64,000 nt of DNA from Sphingomonas alpina (GTDB taxonomy: Bacteria > Pseudomonadota > Alphaproteobacteria > Sphingomonadales > Sphingomonadaceae). Location of the stretch: positions 1,984,001 through 2,048,000 of the forward strand of contig NZ_CP061038.1 of NCBI RefSeq assembly GCF_014490665.1. Direction: 5' to 3'. Under the pieces are notes generated by a model, which did no database searches, was not told where the DNA came from, and saw nothing but the letters and a program-made list of their open reading frames with translations. A program made the position numbers and the translations under genes. Positions 37,916 to 48,323 of this stretch are shown here, piece after piece; the first letter of the stretch is position 1; every line of letters starts with the position of its first letter.

Positions 37916-38000
37916 TTGATATATATCAAATTATATGGATTTTACACCGGAACGCGGCGGGAGATATGTTACACGACCGGTGTAACATATCTCCCGCCGC
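37916..38000. repeat. Repeat element C1: A+T block plus 21-bp hairpin
   Basis: TTGATATATATCAA (37916-37929) is a perfect palindrome and runs into AAATTATAT (37928-37936). After 23 bases a perfect 21-bp stem follows: 37954-37974 with 37980-38000, loop GACCG, centred on GGAGATATGTTACA. TTACACCGG (37942-37950) can also pair with CCGGTGTAA (37977-37985), an alternative fold. It lies between the convergent antiporter and alaS genes and could end both transcripts. A second copy with the same spacing is C2 at 44377-44454. Confidence 0.88.
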
Positions 38001-38056
38001 CAGTCCCTTCAGCTCTATCCGCACAGCTCGCTCGGAACCCCATGCGCCCGACGCCC

Positions 38057-40714
<2,658 letters not shown>

Positions 40715-40746
40715 GCCCGCCGATCTAGGCGAGGACTGCTCCCTAC

Positions 40747-41658
40747 TCAAGCCACCGGCAGCGGTGGCGCGATGACGGTCAGCGCCAGCGGATCGATCCG
40801 CAGCTTGAGCGGCAGATCCAGTTCCATGACCTCGCCGTCGAGAGCGATCTCGACCGAGCGGGACGTCCCCCCGATCTCCAGTTCCGGTACATCGCCGATC
40901 GCGACGAAATCCCGCTCGCGATGGACTCGTCGCAAGAGCGCGCGAACGGCAAAGCCGATCAGGGCGAAGCGATGGCTCGGACCGATCGCGAAGATGGACA
41001 ACAGCCCGTCATCGAGCCCGCTGCGCTTGCCGGGATGCCCTTCCTCGATCTCGTAATGATTGTTGCCGACGAACAGCATGGGAGTGATGATCTCGCGATC
41101 ACGACCGGCGCTCTTCAGACGCAGCCGATGATGACGGGCGCGACGCAGGGTCTTGGCACTGGCGGAAATGGCGGCGAGCCATTTCGCGACCTTGTGCCGA
41201 CGCTGGGTATCGTCGCGGACTCGCACCATTTCCGGGTAGAGGCCGATCGACGCATTGTTGAGGAACATCTGCTCTCCCGCCCAGGCGACATCGATCCGCC
41301 GCCTGATCCCCGAAGCGATGGCCGCCACCGCCCCGGGGAGATCCAGCGGGATACCCAGTTCGCGGGCGAGGTGGTTTCGTGTGCCGAGCGGGAGGATGCC
41401 GAGTGCACCGTTCTTGCCATGGTCCACCAGAACGCGCGCCACGCAGCCCAGCGTGCCATCTCCGCCCCCTACGATCACCAATGGTGCATCGGTCAGGCGC
41501 CGGGCGGCGCTGCGCATATCGTCTGCATCCAGCAATTCAAGATCGATCTCCAAGCCGGCTTCGGCAAATGCTGCGTGCACTTCGTCGGACAATGCAGCGC
41601 CCTTCCCCGCCGCAGCACCGCCTTCCCTGTTGATGAGAACCGGTATGCGCTGCGTCAC
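40747..41658 (-). CDS. Diacylglycerol kinase-like lipid kinase
   Basis: About 303 residues. [10 protein letters not shown] at the start and the nucleotide-binding [17 protein letters not shown] (GGDGT) with [17 protein letters not shown] are the diagnostic DAGK catalytic motifs. [11 protein letters not shown] follows. It resembles the YegS/BmrU group, which phosphorylates diacylglycerol, phosphatidylglycerol or sphingoid lipids; in a sphingomonad the lipid cannot be guessed. GTG 41658 overlaps the M24 peptidase stop by 4 bases. Confidence 0.88.
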   Translation of the reverse strand: MTQRIPVLINREGGAAAGKGAALSDEVHAAFAEAGLEIDLELLDADDMRSAARRLTDAPLVIVGGGDGTLGCVARVLVDHGKNGALGILPLGTRNHLARELGIPLDLPGAVAAIASGIRRRIDVAWAGEQMFLNNASIGLYPEMVRVRDDTQRRHKVAKWLAAISASAKTLRRARHHRLRLKSAGRDREIITPMLFVGNNHYEIEEGHPGKRSGLDDGLLSIFAIGPSHRFALIGFAVRALLRRVHRERDFVAIGDVPELEIGGTSRSVEIALDGEVMELDLPLKLRIDPLALTVIAPPLPVA

Positions 41659-42926
41659 CCGAATGGCTTGTCGATCGAGGTCGGCGGTACCGAAAACCAT
41701 TTCGGCCCAGCTGCCGTCATATGGAAACAATCTTCCAGCCGAATACCGAACTTGCCGGGCAAATAGAGCCCCGGCTCATTCGAGAAGCACATGCCCGGCG
41801 CGAGCGGCGTCTTTTCACCGCGCACCAGATTGACCGGCTCATGCCCGTCCATGCCGATGCCATGGCCGGTGCGATGCGACAGCCCCGGCAGCCGATAATC
41901 CGGGCCATAGCCGTTGGCAGTGTAGTAGCGGCGTACGGCATCATCGACCTGACCGGCGGGTGTCCCGAGCTTCGCTGCAGCGAAGGCGGTGGCCTGTCCC
42001 GCGCGAACCTGATCCCAGACCTTGCGCTGCTCCGCACTCGCTGCACCGAACACAAAGGTACGAGATACGTCGGACTGATAGCCCTGTACGGTGCAGCCGC
42101 AGTCCATCAGCACGACCTCGCCCTCCCTCACCAGCTGCGGCTTGCCGCTGCCATGCGGATAGGCGGCGGCCTCCCCCAGCAGGATCAAGGCGAATTCCGG
42201 GCTGCCGCCCAGTTTGCGCGTCGCTGCATTCATCAGCGCCCCGATCTGTTGCGGTGTCATGCCCTTTTCGATGCGTGGATATGTCCAGCGATAGGCCGCA
42301 ATGGTCACATCGGTTGCGGCCTGCATCAGCGCGATCTCGGTCGCCGTCTTGATCATCCGGCATCCGCGAACGACGGGGTTGGCGGAGACGATCTTCGCAC
42401 CGGGCAGCGCATGGGCAAGACCATCGACCGCGAAATAGCGCGTCGTTTCCTCGATACCGATCGGGCGCCCGGCCAGTTTTCGGTCGCGAAGGAACCCGGC
42501 GACAACGCCAAGCGCGTCCTGATCTTCCTGCCAGACCCGCACATCGGCCTCGATACCGAGCGATTCGCGGATCGACGGTTCCTCGAAAAAGGGAGTGACG
42601 ATGCAGGGAAGGCCCTCGACCGGAATTACCACGGCGGTCAGCCGCTCGCTCCGACTCCAACGAACGCCGGTGAAGTAGATCAAGCTCGATCCCGATTCGA
42701 TCAGCACCGCCCCGATGCCATTGGCCTTCATCAGCTTCTGGGCCTGAACAATGCGCGCCGCACGCTCCGCGCCGCCGATCGCCCGGGTCGCAGAAGTGAT
42801 ATCGCTTAGCGCGGAAAGGTCCGGATCCGCGGCGTGCGCGACACCAGCCCTGCCCAGGAGCGGAAGCGCCGCGACGCCCGCCACCATCCGACGTCGATCG
42901 ATCAAAAACGGCCGCTGCATCGTCAT
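41655..42926 (-). CDS. Exported M24-family Xaa-Pro-type aminopeptidase
   Basis: 423 residues. A twin-arginine-like signal (LIDRRRMVAGVAALPLLGRA) suggests Tat export. A creatinase N domain precedes the pita-bread catalytic domain. Its metal ligands appear in MDCGCTVQGYQSDVSRTF, HRTGHGIGMDGHEP, FSNEPGLYLPG and IRLEDCFH. It probably removes residues before proline from peptides in the periplasm. AGGAAAGAG precedes ATG 42926. Divergent from the symporter gene, so the two could handle peptides and the released amino or organic acids, but this is only inference. Confidence 0.9.
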   Translation of the reverse strand: MTMQRPFLIDRRRMVAGVAALPLLGRAGVAHAADPDLSALSDITSATRAIGGAERAARIVQAQKLMKANGIGAVLIESGSSLIYFTGVRWSRSERLTAVVIPVEGLPCIVTPFFEEPSIRESLGIEADVRVWQEDQDALGVVAGFLRDRKLAGRPIGIEETTRYFAVDGLAHALPGAKIVSANPVVRGCRMIKTATEIALMQAATDVTIAAYRWTYPRIEKGMTPQQIGALMNAATRKLGGSPEFALILLGEAAAYPHGSGKPQLVREGEVVLMDCGCTVQGYQSDVSRTFVFGAASAEQRKVWDQVRAGQATAFAAAKLGTPAGQVDDAVRRYYTANGYGPDYRLPGLSHRTGHGIGMDGHEPVNLVRGEKTPLAPGMCFSNEPGLYLPGKFGIRLEDCFHMTAAGPKWFSVPPTSIDKPFG

Positions 42927-43019
42927 TCTCTTTCCTAACCCGGCAGACACAGCGATACGGTCCTTGACCGCGCCGTCGCAATCCCCTTCCCTACCGGTAA
43001 TCGTTTCTCGGAGAATTTC

Positions 43020-44315
43020 ATGGCCAAGCGCCTTACATGGTTTATCCTGCTCGGGCTGGTGCTGGGCCTGGTAGTCGGCTGGGCGCTCAATGCCATCATC
43101 GATGACGGTACCCCCGCAGCGGCGGCGGAACTCAAGAACATCGCTTATTATCTCTCGATCGTGACGACCCTGTTCCTGCGGCTGATCAAGATGATCATCG
43201 CTCCCCTGGTCTTCGCAACATTGGTGGGTGGCATCGCGCATATGGGCGATACCGGTGCGCTCGGCCGGGTCGGGCTGCGCTCGGTCGCCTGGTTCCTGTG
43301 CGCAAGCCTCTTGTCGCTGACGCTGGGGCTCATCCTGGTTCATCTGTTCCAGCCGGGTGTCGGGCTGAACCTGGCAATTCCGGCCGCGACCGCCGCGAGC
43401 GGTGTGGATCAAAGCGCGTTCGATCTCGCCAAGTTCGTAACCCATGTCGTTCCCGCATCCGGGATCGCGGCGATGGCGGACAATGAGATCCTCCAGATCG
43501 TCATTTTCGCGCTGTTCATCGGCGTCGCCATCACGGCGGTCGGCGAAAAGGCCGCGCCGCTGGTACGCGGGATCGAAGGCCTCGCGGCAGTGATGCTTCA
43601 GGTCACCAATTACGTCATGCGATTCGCACCCTTTGCGGTGTTCGCGGCGGTCGCCAGCACCCTGACCGAGCGCGGCCCCGGCGTGATCGGCGACCTCGCC
43701 TACTTCATGGGCACTTTCTATATCGGGCTGTTCTCATTGTGGGCGCTGCTGATCGGGATCGGTTTCCTGTTCATCGGAAAGCGTACCGGGTTGCTGGTGC
43801 GCTACATCCGCGAGCCGTTGCTCCTCGCCTTTTCGACCGCCTCCTCCGAGGCGGCGTACCCGCGTACGCTCGAAGCGCTCGATCGCTTTGGTGTTCCGCC
43901 CAAGATCTCAAGCTTCGTCCTGCCGCTCGGCTATTCGTTCAATCTCGATGGGTCGATGATCTACATGACCTTCGCGTCGCTGTTCATCGCGCAGGCTTAC
44001 GGGATCGAACTGAGCCTGGGGCAGCAGGTGACCATGCTGCTGGTGCTGATGGTCACATCGAAAGGCATTGCCGGCGTCCCTCGCGCCAGCCTGGTGGTGA
44101 TCGCGGCGACCTTGCCGATGTTCAAGATCCCGGAGGCCGGGTTGCTGCTCGTTCTGGCGGTGGATCACTTCCTCGACATGGGCCGCTCGGCGACCAACGT
44201 CATCGGCAACGCTGTCGCCGCGACGGTGGTGGCGAAATGGGAGGGCGATCTCGATCCACGCGAGCCTGCGGAGATCGAACCGCCGCACGCTCCATCCAAG
44301 GGATTGATGGGATAG
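43020..44315 (+). CDS. Dicarboxylate/glutamate:cation symporter (SDF family)
   Basis: 431 residues, eight membrane segments with two re-entrant loops. Family motifs are LIKMIIAPLVFATLVGGIAHMG, the serine-rich STASSEAAYPRTLEAL (HP1), SFNLDGSMIYMTFASLFIAQ (the NMDGT-type Na site) and MVTSKGIAGVPRASLVVIA (HP2). DMGRSATNVIGNAVAA follows. It takes up glutamate, aspartate or C4-dicarboxylates with H+ or Na+. Divergent from the M24 peptidase. Element C2 follows about 60 bases after the stop. Confidence 0.93.
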   Translation: MAKRLTWFILLGLVLGLVVGWALNAIIDDGTPAAAAELKNIAYYLSIVTTLFLRLIKMIIAPLVFATLVGGIAHMGDTGALGRVGLRSVAWFLCASLLSLTLGLILVHLFQPGVGLNLAIPAATAASGVDQSAFDLAKFVTHVVPASGIAAMADNEILQIVIFALFIGVAITAVGEKAAPLVRGIEGLAAVMLQVTNYVMRFAPFAVFAAVASTLTERGPGVIGDLAYFMGTFYIGLFSLWALLIGIGFLFIGKRTGLLVRYIREPLLLAFSTASSEAAYPRTLEALDRFGVPPKISSFVLPLGYSFNLDGSMIYMTFASLFIAQAYGIELSLGQQVTMLLVLMVTSKGIAGVPRASLVVIAATLPMFKIPEAGLLLVLAVDHFLDMGRSATNVIGNAVAATVVAKWEGDLDPREPAEIEPPHAPSKGLMG

Positions 44316-44376
44316 GAAGCCGGGCGTTCAATCCGGCGCATTCGTGCTTCGAGACGATCGAATCACATTAAGTATC

Positions 44377-44454
44377 TGATATATAAAAAATTATATTGGC
44401 GTTCAGCCGATGGACGGCAGGAGATATGTTACATTTACGGTGTAACATATCTCC
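44377..44454. repeat. Repeat element C2: A+T block plus 14-bp hairpin
   Basis: TGATATATAAAAAATTATAT (44377-44396) is followed, after 23 bases, by GGAGATATGTTACA (44420-44433) and its reverse complement TGTAACATATCTCC (44441-44454) with a 7-base loop. Distances match C1 exactly (43 bases from TGATATATA to GGAG), while the filler differs. It occupies part of the 358-base gap between the symporter and the lipoprotein gene. The rest (44455-44673) shows no gene, only leader sequence. Confidence 0.88.
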
Positions 44455-44673
44455 CCCGCTCGTCCCGAAACCCGCGATCATGTCCTCACAGCCATGTCAT
44501 CGGCGGCGCTTCAACATGTGCCCTGAGCCACTGCGCGGATGTCTGATATTGCGCTCAAGGGTCTGGCCGGGAAGGAAGGCCCAATCTGTTTCGGCCAACG
44601 CTTTCCGCTGGACCCGTTGTTTCGTGCGTGAAACAACGGCATCGAACTGTAGTTGGTGATGAGGCGATCGGTG

Positions 44674-45222
44674 ATGATCTGGCAGCGGTTGCGATTGGTT
44701 CTGGCTGGGCTGATTGCGGTCGCGTTGCTCAACGGCTGCGCTCCGATCCTGCTGGTGCCGCCTTATGACGAGCAGATCGACAGCGGGCTGACGGCCCTTT
44801 ACAGCGATACGACAGCGTTCGTCGACCGGATGATCTCGCTGCGCGGCACGCCCGAAGGCAGCTATGCGAAGAACAGCGATTTCTACGAAACCGCGACCGC
44901 GAAGGTCGGTGCGCTGGTCGTGCGAGCCGAGGCGCACCGCATACTCAACGATTGCCCCTCGAGCGCGCTGGTGTCGCGCGCCTTCGCACTGGCTCGCATC
45001 CCGGAGGATGTGCGCGGCACGATCGGCACCTTGCCCAAGGACGATTGCCAGGTCGTGCTGCTGCGGCTGATCCAGGACGGCTATGGCAACATGGCCAAGG
45101 TGCACCAGATCCAGGGCGATGCCGGTCTGCCGCCAATGGCGCATGGCCAGTTCATCGATGGCGGCGTCGGCGCTCAGCTCCGGGCGGCGATCACTGTCGA
45201 AATCGCCAAGCGGGCGCGATAA
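44674..45222 (+). CDS. Hypothetical lipoprotein
   Basis: About 182 residues. Membrane-export helix LRLVLAGLIAVALLNGC ends in a lipobox (ALLNGC), so it should be a lipid-anchored periplasmic protein. The mature part is mostly helical (YDEQIDSGLTALYSDTTAFV; ETATAKVGALVVRAEAHRIL) with two further Cys residues (NDCPSS, KDDCQV). No family recognised. The start could be GTG 44671 or ATG 44674; GAGG lies a few bases upstream. It is followed after 16 bases by another unknown gene, forming a two-gene unit. Confidence 0.75.
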   Translation: MIWQRLRLVLAGLIAVALLNGCAPILLVPPYDEQIDSGLTALYSDTTAFVDRMISLRGTPEGSYAKNSDFYETATAKVGALVVRAEAHRILNDCPSSALVSRAFALARIPEDVRGTIGTLPKDDCQVVLLRLIQDGYGNMAKVHQIQGDAGLPPMAHGQFIDGGVGAQLRAAITVEIAKRAR

Positions 45223-45238
45223 TCCGGAGGAACGGGTG

Positions 45239-45562
45239 ATGGGGATCGATGTAGGAACGCTGGCGGACAAGATGATCGATGCCGGTAAAGGTCTTGCCGG
45301 CGGCATCTGGGCTGAGATGCAGACCTATGCGATCCCCGAGCTCAAGAAGATCGCGATCCAGATCGAAGCGCTGGCCGAACCCGATAATGGCTTCAAGCCC
45401 GAGGCGATCAAGCTGTTGTTCCAGATGCAGGTCAACGCTGCGGTCAGCGTGATCGTCGCAATGACCGCACTGACCATGCAACTGGTACAGGAAGCGATCA
45501 ATGCGATCCTGGATGCCGTGCGGGACCTGGTCAACGGCGCGGTCGGTATCGCGCTGATCTGA
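45239..45562 (+). CDS. Hypothetical helical protein, partner of the lipoprotein
   Basis: 107 residues from ATG 45239, which has a strong GGAGGAA. No family recognised. It starts with an amphipathic region (GIDVGTLADKMIDAGKGLAG), then IWAEMQTYAIPELKKIAIQ. It ends with a hydrophobic helix (VSVIVAMTALTMQLVQEAIN) and AILDAVRDLVNGAVGIALI. It has no signal peptide. The helical, weakly membrane-active look and tight coupling to a lipoprotein suggest a joint envelope function, but this is only inference. Confidence 0.7.
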   Translation: MGIDVGTLADKMIDAGKGLAGGIWAEMQTYAIPELKKIAIQIEALAEPDNGFKPEAIKLLFQMQVNAAVSVIVAMTALTMQLVQEAINAILDAVRDLVNGAVGIALI

Positions 45563-45580
45563 TCCTCGGACGGTTACCCT

Positions 45581-46219
45581 TCAGGCATAAGCATAGGGTC
45601 CGCCCTTCTCCAGCGCGGCCTGATAAGCCGGGCGGGTATGAACCTTGTCGAGCCAGGCGATGGTCGCGGGACGTGACGCATCAAGCCCAGCACGGCTCCG
45701 CGCAGCTTCGAGCGGAAAGCTCATCATGATGTCCGCCGCGGTCATTTCGTCACCGGCGAACCAGGGTCGGCTGGCAAGCTCTGCCTCGACATAGTCGAGA
45801 TGCACGTCGATCATCGGCTGGATACGCTTCATCGCCTTCTTGCCGAACAAGGGAATGCGCGCGAGGACCAGTTTCAGCAGCAGCGGCGGCATCATCGAAC
45901 CCTCGGCATAATGCAGGAACTGACGATAGCGCAGCACCGAATCGCGGTGCGCCAGCGGGCCGAGCTTGCCGTCGCCTTTTTCGACCAGATATTCGACGAT
46001 CGCACCGGTCTCGGCAATCACGCGTCCCCCCTCTGCGTCGGTATCCTCGATCACCGGCGACTTGCCGAGCGGGTGAATGCGCTTGAGCTCGGGCGGGGCG
46101 AGCATCGTCGCCTTGTTTCGTTCATAACGCTTGATCTCATAGGGCAGCCCAAGCTCCTCGAGCATCCACAGGATACGCTGCGAGCGCGAGTTTTCGAGAT
46201 GATGGACGATGATGGTCAT
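45581..46219 (-). CDS. Glutathione S-transferase family protein
   Basis: 212 residues. Thioredoxin-like N domain (VHHLENSRSQRILWMLEELG; cis-Pro in GKSPVIED; ETGAIVEYL) and an all-helical C domain (FAGDEMTAADIMMSFPLEA with the N-capping box). It conjugates or reduces electrophiles with glutathione; the substrate is unknown. AGGAGAGGA lies upstream of ATG 46219. Convergent with the hypothetical gene at 45239, downstream of recA on the same strand but beyond a terminator. Confidence 0.92.
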   Translation of the reverse strand: MTIIVHHLENSRSQRILWMLEELGLPYEIKRYERNKATMLAPPELKRIHPLGKSPVIEDTDAEGGRVIAETGAIVEYLVEKGDGKLGPLAHRDSVLRYRQFLHYAEGSMMPPLLLKLVLARIPLFGKKAMKRIQPMIDVHLDYVEAELASRPWFAGDEMTAADIMMSFPLEAARSRAGLDASRPATIAWLDKVHTRPAYQAALEKGGPYAYA

Positions 46220-46326
46220 GGCAGTCCTCTCCTGCTTTCTCGGCACGCTAGCGGCTCGGGAGATGATGTCGAGCGAGTCACGATCTTCGGGCGACAGCCT
46301 TCACTCGAAAACGCCATGAAACGCGA

Positions 46327-46352
46327 AAGGCCCGCCATGACAGGCGGGCCTT
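46327..46352 (-). terminator. recA terminator hairpin
   Basis: AAGGCCCGCC (46327-46336) pairs with GGCGGGCCTT (46343-46352), a 10-bp G+C stem with a 6-base loop. It lies 86 bases past the recA stop. On the minus strand the stem is followed by TTCGCG, so the U tract is poor, but the position between recA and the GST gene fits a terminator. Confidence 0.7.
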
Positions 46353-46437
46353 CCCATGTGTTTGCGACGCGCGGGACGCCGACTTGAAACTGGCGTGATC
46401 GTGACACCATCCCTCTCCCCGTCGGGAGAGGAAGGCC

Positions 46438-47533
46438 TCACATCTCCTCGCCATCATCCTCTGGCTCGGGGCCGGCCATCATTTCCTCGGCAACCTTGTC
46501 GGTACGAGTGCGGATCGACTTTTCCAGGCGATCGCACATTTCCGGGTTTTCCTTGAGGAAGGTCTTCGAATTCTCACGACCCTGGCCGATGCGGACACTG
46601 TCATAGGAGAACCAGGCGCCCGATTTCTCGACCAGGCCGGCCTTGACGCCGAGGTCGAGGATCTCACCGATCTTCGACACGCCCTGGCCGTACATGATGT
46701 CGAACTCGACCTGCTTGAACGGCGGTGCGACCTTGTTCTTGACGACCTTCACCCGGGTGGTGTTGCCGATGATCTCTTCGCGATCCTTGATCTGACCGGT
46801 GCGGCGGATATCGAGCCGGACGCTGGCATAGAATTTCAGCGCGTTGCCGCCGGTCGTGGTCTCCGGATTGCCGTACATTACGCCGATCTTCATGCGCAGC
46901 TGATTGATGAAGATCACCATGCAGCGCGAACGGCTGATCGATCCGGTCAGCTTGCGCAGCGACTGCGACATCAGGCGCGCCTGAAGGCCGACATGGCTGT
47001 CGCCCATCTCACCCTCGATTTCCGCACGCGGCACGAGCGCAGCGACCAGAATCGATCACCAGTACGTCGATCGCATTGGAGCGAACCAGCGTATCGACGA
47101 TCTCGAGCGCCTGCTCGCCGGTATCGGGCTGCGATACGATCAGCTCGTCGATATTGACGCCGAGCTTCTTGGCATAGACCGGGTCGAGCGCGTGCTCGGC
47201 ATCGACGAACGCTGCGGTACCGCCGCCCTTTTGTGCTTCGGCGATGACATGCAGCGCGAGCGTGGTCTTGCCGGAGCTTTCCGGACCATAGATCTCGATC
47301 ACGCGACCGCGCGGCAAGCCGCCGACGCCGAGCGCGATGTCGAGACCGAGCGAGCCAGTCGAGATCACTTCGACCTGCATCGTCTCCTTCGAGCCGAGCT
47401 TCATCGCCGACCCCTTGCCGAAGGCACGGTCGATCTGTGCGAGTGCGGCGTCGAGCGCCTTTTGGCGCTCGGTGGCCGCCTTATCGTTGGAAACTGCCAT
47501 TTTGCTGTCGATGACCTTCAAATTCGCCGCCAT
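46438..47533 (-). CDS. recA: Recombinase RecA, with a 1-base frameshift
   Basis: N-terminal half: [20 protein letters not shown], Walker [22 protein letters not shown] and [13 protein letters not shown]. One extra base near 47047 (GATTCTGGTCGC where GATTCGGTCGC-like sequence is expected) shifts the frame. The protein resumes as [16 protein letters not shown] and continues through [21 protein letters not shown]. Corrected length is about 364 residues. RecA drives homologous pairing and LexA self-cleavage. GGAGG precedes ATG 47533, and a LexA box lies upstream. The lesion is almost certainly a sequence error. Confidence 0.96.
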
Positions 47534-47609
47534 TGGAGCCTCCGCCGCTAGACCTATACCGCCACGCATTCAATGCATGTTGGAACCATGTATCGCGTTT
47601 GTTCCTATA

Positions 47610-47624
47610 GAACAAGAGCGGAAC
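47610..47624 (-). promoter_or_regulatory. LexA box upstream of recA
   Basis: GAAC (47610-47613) and GAAC (47621-47624) are separated by 7 bases, the alphaproteobacterial LexA direct repeat. It is 77 bases upstream of the recA start. TTGTTC on the minus strand overlaps the box as a possible -35, with TACATG 17 bases on. recA is the reference SOS gene, so this validates the box definition used for the promoter at 31557. Confidence 0.85.
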
Positions 47625-47721
47625 ATGAGATTTTTCACGGTACCCGTGGCGAGCCTTTCCCGGGCATGCGCGTTAAACTGCCGAACCCATCCAATCGGCA
47701 GGAGAAATCGCCATACTGGTG

Positions 47722-47932
47722 AAACTCACATCTTCGCGCGAAGAATGGCCTGGCGGACTGGTATATCGATGACGGCGGTCCACTCGACCTGTGACGCGGC
47801 TGGTGTCGCGATGTCCTTGGCAAATCGGTCTCGGCGGGGCATTTCTTCCCGGAGGAAGCACCGGTCTTCCCGGAGGAAGCACCGGAAGAAATTATAGCAG
47901 TCCTGCGAAACTTCTTTTTCGACGGATCGGGA
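47722..47932 (+). pseudogene. C-terminal remnant of an alpha/beta hydrolase (haloacetate dehalogenase-like)
   Basis: On the plus strand one frame reads LRAKNGLADWYIDDGGPLDL, then a TGA where Trp is expected, then RGWCRDVLGKSVSAGHFFPE. A seven-residue duplication (VFPEEAP) and PEEIIAVLRNFF follow. The GHFxPEEAPEE stretch with its catalytic His is characteristic of the C-terminus of fluoroacetate/epoxide-hydrolase-type enzymes. The upstream three quarters of the gene are absent; only the recA promoter region lies there. A stop codon, a duplication and truncation make it a dead fragment. Reading by eye, so family assignment is moderate. Confidence 0.65.
47845..47886. repeat. 21-bp tandem duplication
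   Basis: CTTCCCGGAGGAAGCACCGG recurs in tandem at 47845-47864 and 47866-47885, units of 21 bases. It lies inside the hydrolase remnant and duplicates the FPEEAP coding segment in frame. Likely a replication-slippage event in a gene no longer under selection. Confidence 0.85.
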
Positions 47933-48286
47933 TCAGCCCAATGCATCCAGTGCCTTGGCAACTCCGTCCATCGTGAAGGGCTTGGCCAGCGTCGCGCGAT
48001 CCCGATGCGCTTCGGAAATGCTCTCGGAGGTTCCACCGCTTGCGAACACGAACGGAATGCCGTTCCGGGCAAGCGCGTCCGCGATCGGAAAGCTTTTCTC
48101 TCCGCCGCGCAAATTCACGTCGAGAATGGCGGCATCGATCCCGCCTGCTTCGACGAGCTGAAGCGCGTCAGCGATATTGTCCACACTGCCAGCCAGCTTC
48201 TTGCCAAGCACATCGAGAAAATCCTCGAGCATCATGGCAATCAGGGGCTCGTCCTCAACGATGAGGATATTCTGCGGTGAGCTCAT
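47933..48286 (-). CDS. Single-domain response regulator (FAT GUY-like)
   Basis: 117 residues, receiver only. Acidic pocket VEDEP, phosphoacceptor Asp in AAILDVNLRGGEKS, and Lys in TLAKPF. The segment FVFASGG resembles the FATGGY signature of the FAT GUY subgroup described in Sphingomonas (for example SdrG of the general stress response), with Ser for Thr and no aromatic residue after. With no output domain it likely acts as a phosphate sink or relay. It lies 37 bases downstream of cckA on the same strand. Confidence 0.88.
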   Translation of the reverse strand: MSSPQNILIVEDEPLIAMMLEDFLDVLGKKLAGSVDNIADALQLVEAGGIDAAILDVNLRGGEKSFPIADALARNGIPFVFASGGTSESISEAHRDRATLAKPFTMDGVAKALDALG

Positions 48287-48323
48287 CTCGCGCCCTTAGC
48301 CAAACACAGCGCGCGCCGCCAAG

